Shown: in pieces, positions 53,636-64,000 of the stretch
How the letters are laid out: each line of letters begins with the position of its first letter
Position numbering within the stretch: position 1 is the first letter of the stretch
From: Diplolepis rosae
Taxonomy: Eukaryota; Arthropoda; Insecta; Hymenoptera; Diplolepididae
DNA length: 64,000 bases
Assembly: GCA_030998225.1 (NCBI GenBank)
Contig: JAPYXD010000677.1
Location: 11,841,501 to 11,905,500, forward strand
Direction of reading: 5' to 3'
Position numbers and translations under genes: made by a program
The notes under the pieces: generated by a model
What the model was told of the DNA's origin: nothing
The model's database searches: none
Seen by the model: only the letters and a program-made list of their open reading frames with translations

Positions 53636-54226
53636 TGAAACCACATATCAACCGCGATAAGCTGCAAACTGTCAAAGTCCGAGCAGGACAGTTGGTCAAA
53701 CTTGATGTCGATGTTAAGGGTGAACCTCCACCAACTATTACGTGGAGTTTTGGTTCTAAGCCTCTCACGACCGGTGCTAATGTCAAAATCGACAACGAAG
53801 ATTATAATACAAAACTTCAGTTGACTAATACTTCTCGCAGTAACACGGGTAAATACAAAATCAAGGCTGTTAACGATTCAGGACAAGATGAAGCAGATGT
53901 GGAGATCATCATTCTCGATAAACCTGGCAAGCCCGAAGGGCCTTTGGAAGTAACTGACGTCCACAAAGAGGGCTGCAAACTCAAGTGGAAAAAGCCTAAG
54001 GATGATGGAGGTCTTCCTTTGAGTAGTTACATCGTAGAAAAAATGGATGTTACTTCAGGACGTTGGGTGCCAGCAGGAACTGTTCTTGATCCTGACAAAA
54101 CGGAACATACAGTTACTGGATTAGAGCCTGGAAAGAAGTATGAGTTCCGCGTCAAGGCTGTCAACGAAGAGGGAGAGTCTGAACCGTTACAAACCGACAC
54201 TGCAATCCTGGCTAAAAACCCATACG
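53636..54226 (+). CDS. bt: Projectin exon: Ig18 and Fn3-9
   Basis: The Ig (GEPPPTITWSFGS, NTGKYKIKAVNDSG) continues through LDKPGKPEGPLEVTDVHKEG into a type 1 Fn3 (KPKDDGGLPLSSYIVEKMD) without an intron. Confidence 0.95.
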
Positions 54227-54310
54227 GTAAATTTGGAAATTATTTTATTCGTTTCTTATTTCAATGAATCTTTGAAACATTCAGATACTAGAGCAAATAT
54301 ACTTTTTTAG

Positions 54311-54613
54311 ATGCTCCACCAGCACCTGGGCTTCCAGAAATTGTTGATTGGAACGAACATATGGTAAAACTAAAATGGGAACCACCAATTAGAGATGGTG
54401 GTGCTCCGATTACGGGTTACATAATTGAAATGAAAGACAAATTTGGTTCGAACTTTGTCAAAGCTGCTGAAGTGGAAGGTCCAATTTGCACAGGAACTGT
54501 TCCGAAATTGGAGGAAGGAAATCAATATCAATTCCGTGTACGAGCTGTTAACAAGGCTGGTCCTGGTGAACCAAGCGAGGCCACCAATCCTCATACTGCG
54601 AAAGCAAGATACT
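54311..54613 (+). CDS. bt: Projectin exon: Fn3-10
   Basis: Type 2 Fn3: PPIRDGGAPITGYIIEMKD and YQFRVRAVNKAGPGEPSE. Confidence 0.95.
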
Positions 54614-54680
54614 GTAAGTACACAGAATGTTTGTTTTAATTTTAAAGAATTGATATTTTATGAATGATTGTTTGTTATAG

Positions 54681-54982
54681 TGAAACCGTATATCGACCGA
54701 ACCAATCTTCAACCGCAGACGATTAAGGTTGGTCTTACTCTGACTCTTGATGTCAATATCATCGGAGAACCTCCTCCAACTGTGACTTGGTCTCTCAGAG
54801 GCCAAGAGCTAGTGTCGAATGAAGAATTTCGTATCGACAACGTTGACTACCACACTAAATTTATCGTACTTAAAACTAAACGAGCACACACGGGACGATA
54901 TGTTATCAAGGCTGCGAATGAAGTCGGTGAAGATATTGCTGAGGTGGACATCACTGTACTTAGCAAACCATCTAAGCCAAAG
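54681..54982 (+). CDS. bt: Projectin exon: Ig19 and start of Fn3-11
   Basis: KPYIDRTNLQPQTIKVG, GEPPPTVTWSLRG, HTGRYVIKAANEVG. It runs on into the first residues of Fn3-11 (LSKPSKPK) and ends phase 0 instead of phase 1. Confidence 0.94.
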
Positions 54983-55073
54983 GTATCATATTTAATTTGC
55001 AAATTATATTTTTAATTAATTTCTATTGAAAATATATTATCACTACTCATACTATAATTCTAAAATATTTCAG

Positions 55074-55353
55074 GGTCCTCTGGAAGTATCTGATGTCACA
55101 AAGCACGGGTGCAAACTGAAATGGAAGAAGCCAGAAGATGATGGCGGTAGCCCAGTCGAATTCTATGAGATCGAGAAACTTGATCCGCTTTCAGGGCAAT
55201 GGATTTCATGTGGTCGATCAGCAGAGCCCGAAGCAAACATTACTGGTTTGTTGGAGGGTAAACCTTACAAATTTAGAGTAAAGGCTGTGAACAAGGAAGG
55301 CGAATCTGATGACTTGGAAGCTGACAAGTCTATTATCGCCAAAAATCCGTTTG
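55074..55353 (+). CDS. bt: Projectin exon: Fn3-11
   Basis: Phase 0 to phase 1. GPLEVSDVTKHGCKLKWKKP, EDDGGSPVEFYEIEKLD, YKFRVKAVNKEGESDDL. Confidence 0.95.
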
Positions 55354-55446
55354 GTAATGATTCTATATTCTATAATTTAGAGTCAGGTTGACACCTTATT
55401 ATAATAAAGACAAGAAATTATAAAATAAAACTCTTTAAATTTTTAG

Positions 55447-55752
55447 ATGAACCTGGCAAACCTGGAAGACCTAAAATTACAAACTGGGATAAGGACTTTG
55501 TCGAACTTGAATGGACTCCACCAGAAGATGATGGTGGTGCTCCAATTGAAAGATATGTCATCCAAATGCGTGACAAGGACGGTAGGCAGTGGGTTGATGC
55601 TGCTAGCGTTCCAGGTGACCGCACCGATGCCAAGGTTATGGACGGTATTGAGGAAGGACATGAATATGAATTCAGAGTTGTTGCTAGGAATAAAGCTGGA
55701 CCTGGAGAGCCAAGTGACACATCAAAGAGCGTGATTGCCAAGCCACGTTTCC
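55447..55752 (+). CDS. bt: Projectin exon: Fn3-12
   Basis: Type 2 Fn3: PPEDDGGAPIERYVIQMRD, YEFRVVARNKAGPGEPSD. Confidence 0.95.
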
Positions 55753-55838
55753 GTAAGTTTCAAACTTTTATATAACTAAACTATTACTCTGTCATATTTA
55801 ACTAATTAACTAACTTCAAAAATACTTTTATTTTACAG

Positions 55839-56113
55839 TGGCTCCACACATTGACCGCAAGAACTTGCAGCAGAAAGTCATGCGTATTGGACAATTGTTG
55901 CGAATGGAGGCAGATGTCAAAGGTGAACCTGCGCCGATTGTCACCTGGAAGTTGAAGAACTTGGTATTGAAGACGCAAGATCGTTTGAAAATTGAAAATG
56001 AAGATTATCACACTACCTTCACTTTGAGCAAGTTGCAACGATCGGATGCAGGCATATATGTTGTCACTGCTAAAAACGACAGTGGCACAGATGAAGTTGA
56101 AGTTGAATTACAA
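55839..56113 (+). CDS. bt: Projectin exon: Ig20
   Basis: APHIDRKNLQQKVMRIGQLL, GEPAPIVTWKLKN, DAGIYVVTAKNDSG. Ends phase 0 (VELQ|), as at Ig19/Fn3-11. Confidence 0.94.
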
Positions 56114-56202
56114 GTAAAATTTTCTTTTTAATAAAGATATTATTTTTTATAAAATTTTAATTTATGATATGTCTAAATTAAAATAACGAACAAAATTTAC
56201 AG

Positions 56203-56509
56203 GTATTAAGCAAACCGGGCAAACCAAAGGGTCCACTTGATGTGTCTGATGTCACAGCTGAAGGATGCAAACTGAAATGGAATAAACCTGAAGATGATGG
56301 TGGTAACCCCATTGATCATTATGTCATTGAACGTATGGATGTAGACACCGGGCGATGGGTTCCATGCGGTACTAGCAAAACACCTGAGGCAGAAGTTAGT
56401 GGCTTGAATGAAGGCAAGGACTATCAATTCCGTGTAAAAGCAGTAAACAGCGAAGGTGAATCAGAGCCTTTGGAAACAACCTTACCAACAACTGCAAAGA
56501 ACCCATACA
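56203..56509 (+). CDS. bt: Projectin exon: Fn3-13
   Basis: Phase 0 to phase 1. Type 1 Fn3: VTAEGCKLKWNKPEDDGG, NPIDHYVIERMD, YQFRVKAVNSEGESEPL. Confidence 0.95.
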
Positions 56510-56599
56510 GTGAGTGAAAACTATATGGAAATTATATTGTATAAAAATGAAAACTCTTATCTTATAATTTTGAATCAATTATTATTGTGTGTTTTACAG

Positions 56600-57484
56600 C
56601 GGAACCTGATGAACCAGGCAAACCAGAACTAAAAGACTGGGATAAGCACCACGTCGATCTAAAATGGACCGCTCCAAAGAAGGACGGTGGTGCACCAATC
56701 GAAAAGTATATTATCGAGAAGAAAGATCAATATGGTAAATGGCAAAAGGCCGGAGAAGTACCTGGACACAAAACAGAAGCTAAAATAGGAGATCTGGTTG
56801 AGGGGCAAAAGTACCAATTCAGAGTCAAAGCCTTGAACAAAGGTGGATTAAGTAAACCCAGCGAACCTAGCGACACCTTGACTGCTAAAGATCGGTTCGC
56901 ACCGCCAAAGATTGATCGTTCATCTCTCAGAGACATTACTGTCAGGGCAGGAAATCACATTCGCCTTGATGTTAAAGTGTCTGGAGAACCACCCCCAACA
57001 AAGATCTGGTACTTAAACAAGAAAGAGCTGGAGGACTACAAAGATGGAGTCGCAATTGAACTAGAAGACTACAAAACCAAGTTCGTTATTTCCTCCGCTG
57101 CTAGATCACATACTGGTCATTTGACTCTAAAAGCAGAAAACAGTTCCGGAAAAGATGAAGCTACGATCCTTGTAACTGTATTAGATAAGCCAGGAAAACC
57201 GGAAGGTCCTCTGGAAGTTTCCAATGTCCACAAAGAAGGATGTAGCCTTAAATGGAACCCACCAAAAGACGATGGAGGCGTGCCAATCGATCATTACGCA
57301 GTCGAAAAAATGGATACCACTACTGGTCGGTGGATCCCTGTTGGACGTACTTTAGAGCCTAAAATGGATGTTGAAAATCTTGTTCCTGGCCAGGAATACA
57401 AATTCCGTGTGGTTGCTGTCAACGCTGAGGGAGAGTCCGAACCGCTAGTCACCGATCTCGGCGTCATTGCCAAGAATCCATTTG
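56600..57484 (+). CDS. bt: Projectin exon: Fn3-14, Ig21, Fn3-15
   Basis: Three domains in one exon. Fn3-14 has APKKDGGAPIEKYIIEKKD. Ig21 has GEPPPTKIWYLNKKELEDYK, and Leu for Tyr in strand F (GHLTLKAEN). Fn3-15 has PPKDDGGVPIDHYAVEKMD. In the following intron a short in-frame read-through ends at a stop at 57586-57588. Confidence 0.95.
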
Positions 57485-57746
57485 GTATGTCACGTATTAC
57501 CTTGGCCTACAGAACTTATTTAAACAGTACTTATTTAAATTGTCACGGTCTTTTAAATAGCAAGATTCGTGGCGCGGCTCCCGCTTAAAGTGTATAACTC
57601 TATGGAAGTAAACGTTTCTCTCGGGTCTAACTCTATACCAGTTTCTAATGGGTTAATAATCTATTGAATACATTAAAATTGATATCATTCGTGATCAATT
57701 GAGTTTATCAAGTGTATTTACATTCGTTTTTGGTTTCCATATACAG

Positions 57747-58049
57747 ACGAACCTGGAGCACCTGGTCGTCCAGAAGCCACCGATTGGGATAAAGATCATG
57801 TCGACCTTAGATGGACTCCACCTGTAACCGACGGTGGATCTCCAATCACTGGTTACGTGATTGAGAAGCGCGAGAAGGGCAGTCCAAAATGGATCAAAGC
57901 TGGTGAAGTATTTGGCCCAGATTGCAAGGGTCGCGCTGATAATCTGGACGAAGGAGTCGAGTACGAATTCCGTGTCAAGGCTGTGAATGCTGCTGGTCCA
58001 GGTGAACCTTCAGACGTAAGCAAGGGTATCGTTGCTAAGTGCAGAAGAC
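57747..58049 (+). CDS. bt: Projectin exon: Fn3-16
   Basis: Type 2 Fn3: DEPGAPGRPEATDWDKDHVD, PPVTDGGSPITGYVIEKRE, YEFRVKAVNAAGPGEPSD. Confidence 0.95.
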
Positions 58050-58132
58050 GTGAGTTCTATTTTTATGGTTGATTTTTCCATTTCCTAGATTGAGTTAAAG
58101 ATCTTTAGTAAATGGATTTTTGTTTTCTAAAG

Positions 58133-58414
58133 TGCCACCAAAGATCGACAGACGAAATCTGCGTGATCTTGTTGTACGAGAAGGCGAGCCAATTCGGTTC
58201 GATGTCAAAGTTGCTGGTGAACCTGCTCCAGATGTCAGCTGGTTACTAAACAATAAAAGCATTCATCAAACAACTTATCGCAGAGTGGAAAATGTTCCGT
58301 ATAATACTAAATTCTTTAATGAAAAGCCTGAACGCAAGGACAGTGGAATTTATAAGATTACGGCCTCCAATCAGTACGGAACGGATACTGCAGATGTTGA
58401 GGTCACCGTTGTAT
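58133..58414 (+). CDS. bt: Projectin exon: Ig22
   Basis: PPKIDRRNLRDLVVREG, GEPAPDVSWLLNN, DSGIYKITASNQYG. Confidence 0.95.
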
Positions 58415-58504
58415 GTACGTATCCTAAATTAAATTTGACTGAAGATACATTTTAAAAAGTGATAAAATTATAGGGTACTTAGTGTTGTTATTTTTTATTT
58501 ACAG

Positions 58505-58804
58505 GTAAACCTGATAAGCCAGAAGGACCACTGGAGGTGTCTGATATTCACAAGGATGGATGTACACTCAAGTGGAAGAAGCCGAAGGACGACGGTGGTG
58601 AGCCTATCGAGACTTACTTGGTAGAAAAGTACGATCCAGAAACTGGAGCTTGGTTGCCAGTTGGAAAGACCTGTGGAACTGAAATGAAAGTTGACGGTTT
58701 GACACCCGGTCACGAATACAAATTCAGGGTAAAGGCTCAGAATAAGGAGGGAGATTCTGAACCATTAGAAACTATCGGATCTATTATAGCTAAGGATCCA
58801 TACA
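58505..58804 (+). CDS. bt: Projectin exon: Fn3-17
   Basis: Type 1 Fn3: KPKDDGGEPIETYLVEKYD, TGAWLPVG, YKFRVKAQNKEGDSEPL. Confidence 0.95.
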
Positions 58805-58887
58805 GTACGTTTTCAATTCAAATTCATTTTCTCACACTGATTAAAATTATATAAATAACGCTAACGATTATACTATTTCATTTACAG

Positions 58888-59190
58888 CCGTACCATCGGC
58901 TCCTGGAGCCCCAGAACCTGCAGATTGGACCGCAAACCAGGTCGATCTTGTTTGGAAAGAACCAGTTAGCGATGGTGGAGCACCAATCACTGGATATATT
59001 ATCGAAAAGAAAGACAAGTATAGTACAATGTGGGAAAAAGCTCTAGAAACTGATTCTCCTTTGCCAAAAGCTCGTGTTACTGGTCTCATCGAGGGCAATG
59101 ATTATCAATTCCGCGTTATTGCTGTCAACAAAGCCGGTCAATCGGAGCCTGGTGATTCCAGCAAAACATTCACGGCTAAACCTCGCTTTT
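58888..59190 (+). CDS. bt: Projectin exon: Fn3-18
   Basis: Type 2 Fn3: EPVSDGGAPITGYIIEKKD, YQFRVIAVNKAGQSEPGD. Confidence 0.95.
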
Positions 59191-59301
59191 GTAAGTAAAT
59201 TTCTTTATGTTTTTTGGAGTTTTTTTTTATACAAGCTTACTGTTGTGCAATATCTTTATTATTAAAATATTTACATAATATTTCATTTTCTTTACGTATA
59301 G

Positions 59302-60771
59302 TGGCACCGAAAATCGACCGCCGAAATCTACGTGATGTAACACTCTCAGCCGGATCAACGCTCAAGTTCGATGTTAACGTTATCGGTGAACCACCTCCAA
59401 AATGCGATTGGCGATGGGCAGCGATCCCTTTGACTCCAAGCAAAAATATCACCATCGACAATTCAGATTACAATACCAAACTCACTGTTCGTCCAGTTAA
59501 TCGTGCGAATACTGGCGAATATATGATAACTGCTACTAATTCTTCTGGGAAAGATGCTGTCTCTGTAATGGTCACAGTTACTGACAAACCTGCACCACCA
59601 GAAGGTCCTCTTAGCGTCACGGATGTACACAAAGAGGGTTGTCAACTCAAATGGAAGCGGCCAATCGATGATGGTGGTACTCCAATTGAATACTACCAAG
59701 TTGACAAAATGGACCCAGAAACTGGATGCTGGGTGCCATGTGGACGTTCTACTGAACCGAATCTAGAGGTAACTGGCTTGACCCCAGGAAAGGAATACAA
59801 ATTCCGTGTTTCTGCAGTTAACGCTGAAGGTGAATCTGAACCCTTGGAAGCAGACCAGACGGTACTTGCAAAGAATCCGTTTGATGAACCTGGCAAGCCT
59901 GGCGATCTTCAAGCCACAGACTGGGATAAGGATCACGTCGACTTAAAGTGGAAGCCACCATTAAACGATGGTGGTTCTCCAGTAACGAGTTACATTATTG
60001 AAAAGAAAGATAAATACGGGGAATGGGAGAAAGCAGTTGAAGTTCCAGCAGACACAACTAGAGCAACCGTTCCTGATCTTATTGAAGGTCAGCCATACGA
60101 ATTCCGTGTACGGGCTGTAAACAAGGCTGGTCCTGGAGAACCATCAGATGCGACGCCAACAATTTACGCTAAGCCACGTAACTTAGCGCCTAAGATTGAC
60201 CGCACGAATTTAATCGACATGAAAGTCAAAGCTGGACTGAACTTCGTCTTTGATGTTAAAGTCACCGGCGAACCGACACCGATAACCAAATGGTTCTTGG
60301 GTAGCAAGGATCTCAGAGGCTCAGACAGGGTTAAGATTAAGGATGTTCCTTACAACACTAACTTAAATGTCCGCATGGCGACGCGAGCAGAATCTGGAAA
60401 ATACATGATTACGGCTGAAAACATTAATGGCAAGGATATAGCCTACGTTAATGTCACAGTTCTTGATAAACCTAGTCCACCTGAAGGGCCACTTAAGGTA
60501 TCCGACGTTACTGCCGAAGGTTGCAAGCTCTCATGGAAGCCTCCTATAGATGATGGAGGACAGCCGATTGAAAAATATGTTGTTGAGAAACTAGATGAGA
60601 CTACGGGACGTTGGGTACCAGCTGGAGAAACTGATGGACCAGAAACATCTTTGGATATTGAAGGACTCATTCCGAATCATAAATACAAGTTTAGGGTCCG
60701 TGCCGTCAACAAGCAAGGCAAATCTGAACCTTTAACTACAGTACAAAGCATTGAAGCTAAAAATCCATTTG
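59302..60771 (+). CDS. bt: Projectin exon: Ig23, Fn3-19, Fn3-20, Ig24, Fn3-21
   Basis: The largest exon here, 1470 bases and five domains uninterrupted. Ig23 GEPPPKCDWRWAA; Fn3-19 RPIDDGGTPIEYYQVDKMD; Fn3-20 PPLNDGGSPVTSYIIEKKD; Ig24 GEPTPITKWFLGS; Fn3-21 PPIDDGGQPIEKYVVEKLD. Four ancestral inter-domain introns are missing. Confidence 0.96.
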
Positions 60772-60860
60772 GTAAGACACTTACTATTAGACGAGAAATC
60801 TTTGTTTCTATTGTGATTTTATTAAGAATGTAGAGTAATGTTTTTAATTGTGATTTTTAG

Positions 60861-61163
60861 ATGAACCAGGAAAGCCCGGAACGCCGAAGATTAGCGATTA
60901 TGATACCGACTTTGTCGACCTCGAATGGAGTCGGCCACTATCTGATGGAGGCTCTCCTATTACGGGATACATTATTGAGAAGCGTGATAAATATAGTCCT
61001 ACTTGGGAAAAGTGTGCGGAAGTTGATGGAGATGTAAATTCTGGAAAAGTGAAGGATTTGCAGGAAGGTAACCAATACGAGTTCCGCGTCAGGGCTGTTA
61101 ATAAAGCAGGTCCTGGTGAACCATCTGATGCCACTAAACCACACATTGCAAGACCTAAGAATC
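60861..61163 (+). CDS. bt: Projectin exon: Fn3-22
   Basis: Type 2 Fn3: DEPGKPGTPKISDYDTDFVD, RPLSDGGSPITGYIIEKRD, YEFRVRAVNKAGPGEPSD. Confidence 0.95.
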
Positions 61164-61261
61164 GTAAGTGCCATAAATATCTATTGCTATTTGACTAATA
61201 TGGCCAATGCATTAGTCAAATTTTTTATTAAATAATAATCTATTTCAATAATTTTTTACAG

Positions 61262-62143
61262 TACCACCCAAAATTGATCGCAAGTACATGCTGGATGTCA
61301 AAGTGCGAGCTGGTGGATTCTTCGACTTTGATGTCCCAGTTATTGGTGAACCACCTCCAAAGAAAGAATGGTCTCTCAAGGGTAATACCGTTACTGGTAG
61401 TGATCGCATTAAAATAACAAATGAAGATTACAACACTAAAGTGCGAGTGCTGGAAGCTAAACGCACAGATTCTGGCGAATATACGCTGACAGCCAGAAAT
61501 GCCAATGGTAAAGATTCGGCAACATTGAATGTAATCGTTCTAGACATTCCATCACCACCTGAAGGTCCTTTGAAGATTAGCGACATTACCAAGAACAGCT
61601 GCAGACTACTATGGCGACAACCAAAAGACGACGGTGGTTCCGAGATCCTTTTCTATTCCATTGAGAAAATGGATGCCGAAAACATGCGATGGGTGCCTAT
61701 CATGGAAGCTCCAGACACATTTGCTAAAGTTGATCATCTTATTGAAGGTCATGAATATAATTTCCGTATTCGGGCTATTAACAAGCAAGGCGAATCAGGA
61801 CCCTTGACAGGATTGGAGAGTATCACAGCTAAAGATCCATTCAGCAGACCTGAAAAACCAGGCGTTCCAGTACCAACTGATTGGGATAAGGACCACGTTG
61901 ATCTTGAATGGACACCACCTAAGAGAGATGGTGGCTCTCCTATTACTGGCTACATAATCGAAAAGAGACCCAAATTCGGATCATGGGAAAAGGCTGCTGA
62001 AATTGATGGAAATAGGACCTCGGGCAGAGTGCCTGACCTCACTGAAGGCCAAGAGTACGAGTTCAGGGTGATCGCCATTAATAAGGGTGGTCCAGGAGAA
62101 CCTTCGGAAGCCTCAGCACCAATTGTTGCTAAAGCACGTTACC
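61262..62143 (+). CDS. bt: Projectin exon: Ig25, Fn3-23, Fn3-24
   Basis: Ig25 GEPPPKKEWSLKG and DSGEYTLTARNANG. Fn3-23 QPKDDGGSEILFYSIEKMD. Fn3-24 PPKRDGGSPITGYIIEKRP and YEFRVIAINKGGPGEPSE. Confidence 0.95.
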
Positions 62144-62220
62144 GTAAGTTTATTCTATAATTCATAATATTGCGAGAGTTTTATAGAAGAATTTGATCAT
62201 TTTCTCATTGTTTTTTACAG

Positions 62221-62476
62221 TGGCTCCTAGTTTTGACAAACTTCTATTGCAAGACATGGTTGTTCGAGCTGGTCAAAAGATCAGTTACGATATTCCTATC
62301 GAAGCATCACCTAAACCCACTGCAACCTGGACTATTCATGGTGTTGAGATTGCAGCTGATGAACGTCATGATATTTTCACTACCAATATTAACACCAGCT
62401 TCGAAATTCCTTTCGCTACAAGGTCTGACACTGGAAGATACACTCTCACGCTTACTAACAGCCAAGGAAGCTTTAG
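62221..62476 (+). CDS. bt: Projectin exon: Ig26 (most of it)
   Basis: APSFDKLLLQDMVVRAG, ASPKPTATWTIHG, DTGRYTLTLTNSQG. Ends phase 2 within strand G, an intron position not shared by the other Igs. Confidence 0.94.
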
Positions 62477-62585
62477 GTAAGAAATTTTTAGTGTAAAATA
62501 GCTGTTAGATAGTTGCAATTTATTTTTTTAAATTTTAATTCGATTGACTGATGAAATTTATAAACTTTATTAAATATATTTATAG

Positions 62586-63214
62586 TGCCAGTGCCAATGT
62601 CACTGTTATTGACAAGCCATCGCCACCTCAGAAGCCATTAGATGTTTCGAATATTACAAAGGAAAGTTGTCACCTATCGTGGTTACCACCCAAGGACAAC
62701 GGTGGCACTCCAATTCTTCATTACATTATTGAGAAAATGGATCTTTCCCGTGGAACATGGTCTGATGCTGGAATGAGTATGATTACGAAACATGATGTGA
62801 GTCGATTAGTGCATCGCAAGGAATACCTATTCAGAGTAAAGGCCGTAAATAGTGTCGGTGAATCAGAACCTTTGGAAACCCCTAACAGCATCATTGCTAA
62901 GAACGAATTTGACGAGCCTGATGCACCCGGAAAGCCACGCATCGTTGATTGGGATAAGGACCACGTCGATCTTGAATGGCCAGCACCAGCAAGTGATGGT
63001 GGTTCTCCAATAACTGGGTATATTATCCAGAAAAAAGAAAAAGGAAATCCTTACTGGACAAACGCAGTTCATGTTCCACCTTCAAAAACGAGTGCTACTG
63101 TTCCTGATTTGACTGAAGGCCAGGAATATGAATTCCGTGTAATTGCTGTCAATGCTGCAGGACAATCAGAACCCTCTGAACCTAGTGACCTCGTCACGGC
63201 TAAACCACGTCACT
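62586..63214 (+). CDS. bt: Projectin exon: end of Ig26, Fn3-25, Fn3-26
   Basis: Phase 2 start. Finishes Ig26 (SASANVTVIDKPSPP), then Fn3-25 (PPKDNGGTPILHYIIEKMD) and Fn3-26 (APASDGGSPITGYIIQKKE). Confidence 0.95.
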
Positions 63215-63302
63215 GTAAGTATTGGTTCAATATTCCTTATTTTTTTACTAAAAAAATAGGAACATTTTAAATCAATATTTAATCTCCTGTATTTTTTTAC
63301 AG

Positions 63303-63687
63303 TGGCTCCTAAGATTAAAACTCCATTGCAAGACATTCGCATCAAGGCTGGTATGATATTCCACGTAGATATTGACTTCGTCGGTGAGCCAACACCTGAA
63401 GTGAGATGGTCTGTTGCAAATAAAGATTTAGAGACGAATGAAAGGACAACTGTTACTTCTATTGGTTACCATACAATTGTACACACAGTCAATGCTAAGA
63501 GATCAGATTCTGGAACTTACCATTTGCTGTTAAGGAATGAGAATGGAATCGATGAGGGTAGCTTCCAGTTAACCGTCTTGGATAAACCTAGCCCACCACA
63601 AGGTCCTCTTGAGTATGAGGAAGTCACCAACCAGTCAGTCACTCTTTCTTGGAAGCCTCCTAAGGACAATGGTGGAAGTGAATTAAC
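63303..63687 (+). CDS. bt: Projectin exon: Ig27 and first part of Fn3-27
   Basis: Ig27 GEPTPEVRWSVAN and DSGTYHLLLRNENG closes super-repeat 13. Fn3-27 begins and is cut in its DGG loop (PPKDNGGSELT) by a phase 2 intron. Confidence 0.95.
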
Positions 63688-63759
63688 GTAAGTATACTTG
63701 ATGTCGAATCGCATAAAACAGATCTATCACAGAATTTTAATCAATATTTTTTTTAACAG

Positions 63760-63965
63760 TGGATACGTCATCGAGAAGCGAGATTTGACTCATGGTGGTG
63801 GCTGGGTTCCAGCTGTGACACACGTCAATCCTAAATTCAATCATGCAACTGTTCCTCGCCTTATTGAGGGAACGAAGTACGAATTCCGAGTTTGTGCTGA
63901 AAATTTGCAAGGCAAATCCGAACCTCTCAATACTGATCGCGGAGTTGTTGCAAAGAATCAATTCA
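63760..63965 (+). CDS. bt: Projectin exon: rest of Fn3-27 (last exon in the window)
   Basis: Continues GYVIEKRDLTHGGGWVPA, YEFRVCAENLQGKSEPL, ending KNQFS at a GTAAGT donor, phase 1. The gene continues beyond the window. Confidence 0.95.
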
Positions 63966-64000
63966 GTAAGTAAAGATGAATAAGAGATGCATAGTGAACT

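Larger units (their letters stand above)
1050..63965 (+). other. bt: Projectin (insect twitchin) gene, internal part, about 85 exons
   Basis: All coding exons found on the plus strand join in a single open frame across about 63 kb. The protein order is Ig domains, a PEVK-like spring, six Ig domains, then [Fn3-Fn3-Ig] repeated 13 times plus one Fn3. That order is diagnostic of projectin, the giant insect flight- and body-muscle protein linking Z-disc and thick filament; kettin/Sallimus lacks the regular Fn3-Fn3-Ig pattern. The gene enters the window inside an Ig domain and leaves it after Fn3-27, so the N-terminal Igs, the remaining Fn3/Ig repeats, the kinase domain and the C-terminal Igs must lie outside. 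Exon junctions were set by GT-AG sites and frame continuity; each junction's phase was checked against the next exon. Ig numbers follow the Drosophila protein (8 Igs before PEVK) and are inferred. Confidence 0.95.

Noticed and set aside
49580..63961. Many 60-110 codon minus-strand ORFs opposite the Fn3/Ig exons
   Set aside because: They are antisense shadows of strongly biased coding sequence; the plus-strand frames carry the domain motifs.
63966..64000. Search for kinase domain or C-terminal Igs at the window end
   Set aside because: The window ends in the intron after Fn3-27; none of the kinase motifs is present.

Overview
The window is an AT-rich eukaryotic genomic segment holding the middle part of one giant plus-strand gene. 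It encodes the insect thick-filament protein projectin (insect twitchin; Drosophila bent, bt). The identification rests on domain order: I-band Ig domains, a long PEVK-like region made of tiny exons, six more Ig domains, then thirteen consecutive Fn3-Fn3-Ig super-repeats plus one further Fn3. Neither gene end is present. The first exon seen (1050) starts inside an Ig domain, the last (ending 63965) closes an Fn3, and no start codon, promoter, kinase domain or polyadenylation site of the gene is in view. An insect is clear; the order cannot be fixed from this sequence.

Layout. 1050-3072: the end of one Ig and three full Ig domains (Ig6-8 if numbered as in Drosophila). 3456-26104: PEVK-like spring of at least 48 exons, mostly 13-20 codons, all phase 0 and all multiples of three, about 1075 residues if all are used. 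It starts with a Lys/Glu-rich exon, continues with Ser/Arg exons carrying many R-[KR]-x-S motifs, contains an exon cassette present three times (12352-14380), and ends with a TPEIK repeat exon. 26105-45135: about 19 kb of intron holding three look-alike exons of the RPGE type (28795, 34617, 36428) and the constitutive-looking RRRPS exon (42622). 45136-49377: Ig9-Ig14 plus an optional exon (46616). 49469-63965: A-band part, Fn3 1-27 and Ig15-27.

The long introns are packed with inverted-repeat (foldback/MITE-like) elements, several families with two to five copies. There is also a hAT-like element with a period-300 GTAAC satellite inserted into another foldback, a Penelope-like retroelement relic with a GIY-YIG fragment, a 0.9 kb intronic duplication and a threefold 400 bp tandem repeat. 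One short high-GC intronic block (25390-25846) carries a 61-codon ORF with a convincing signal peptide, the only hint of a second gene.

Functionally everything coding appears to serve one protein: the Ig/PEVK part is the elastic link between Z-disc and thick filament, the Fn3/Ig super-repeats lie along the thick filament, and the exon array in between would allow the stiffness of the spring to be set by splicing.
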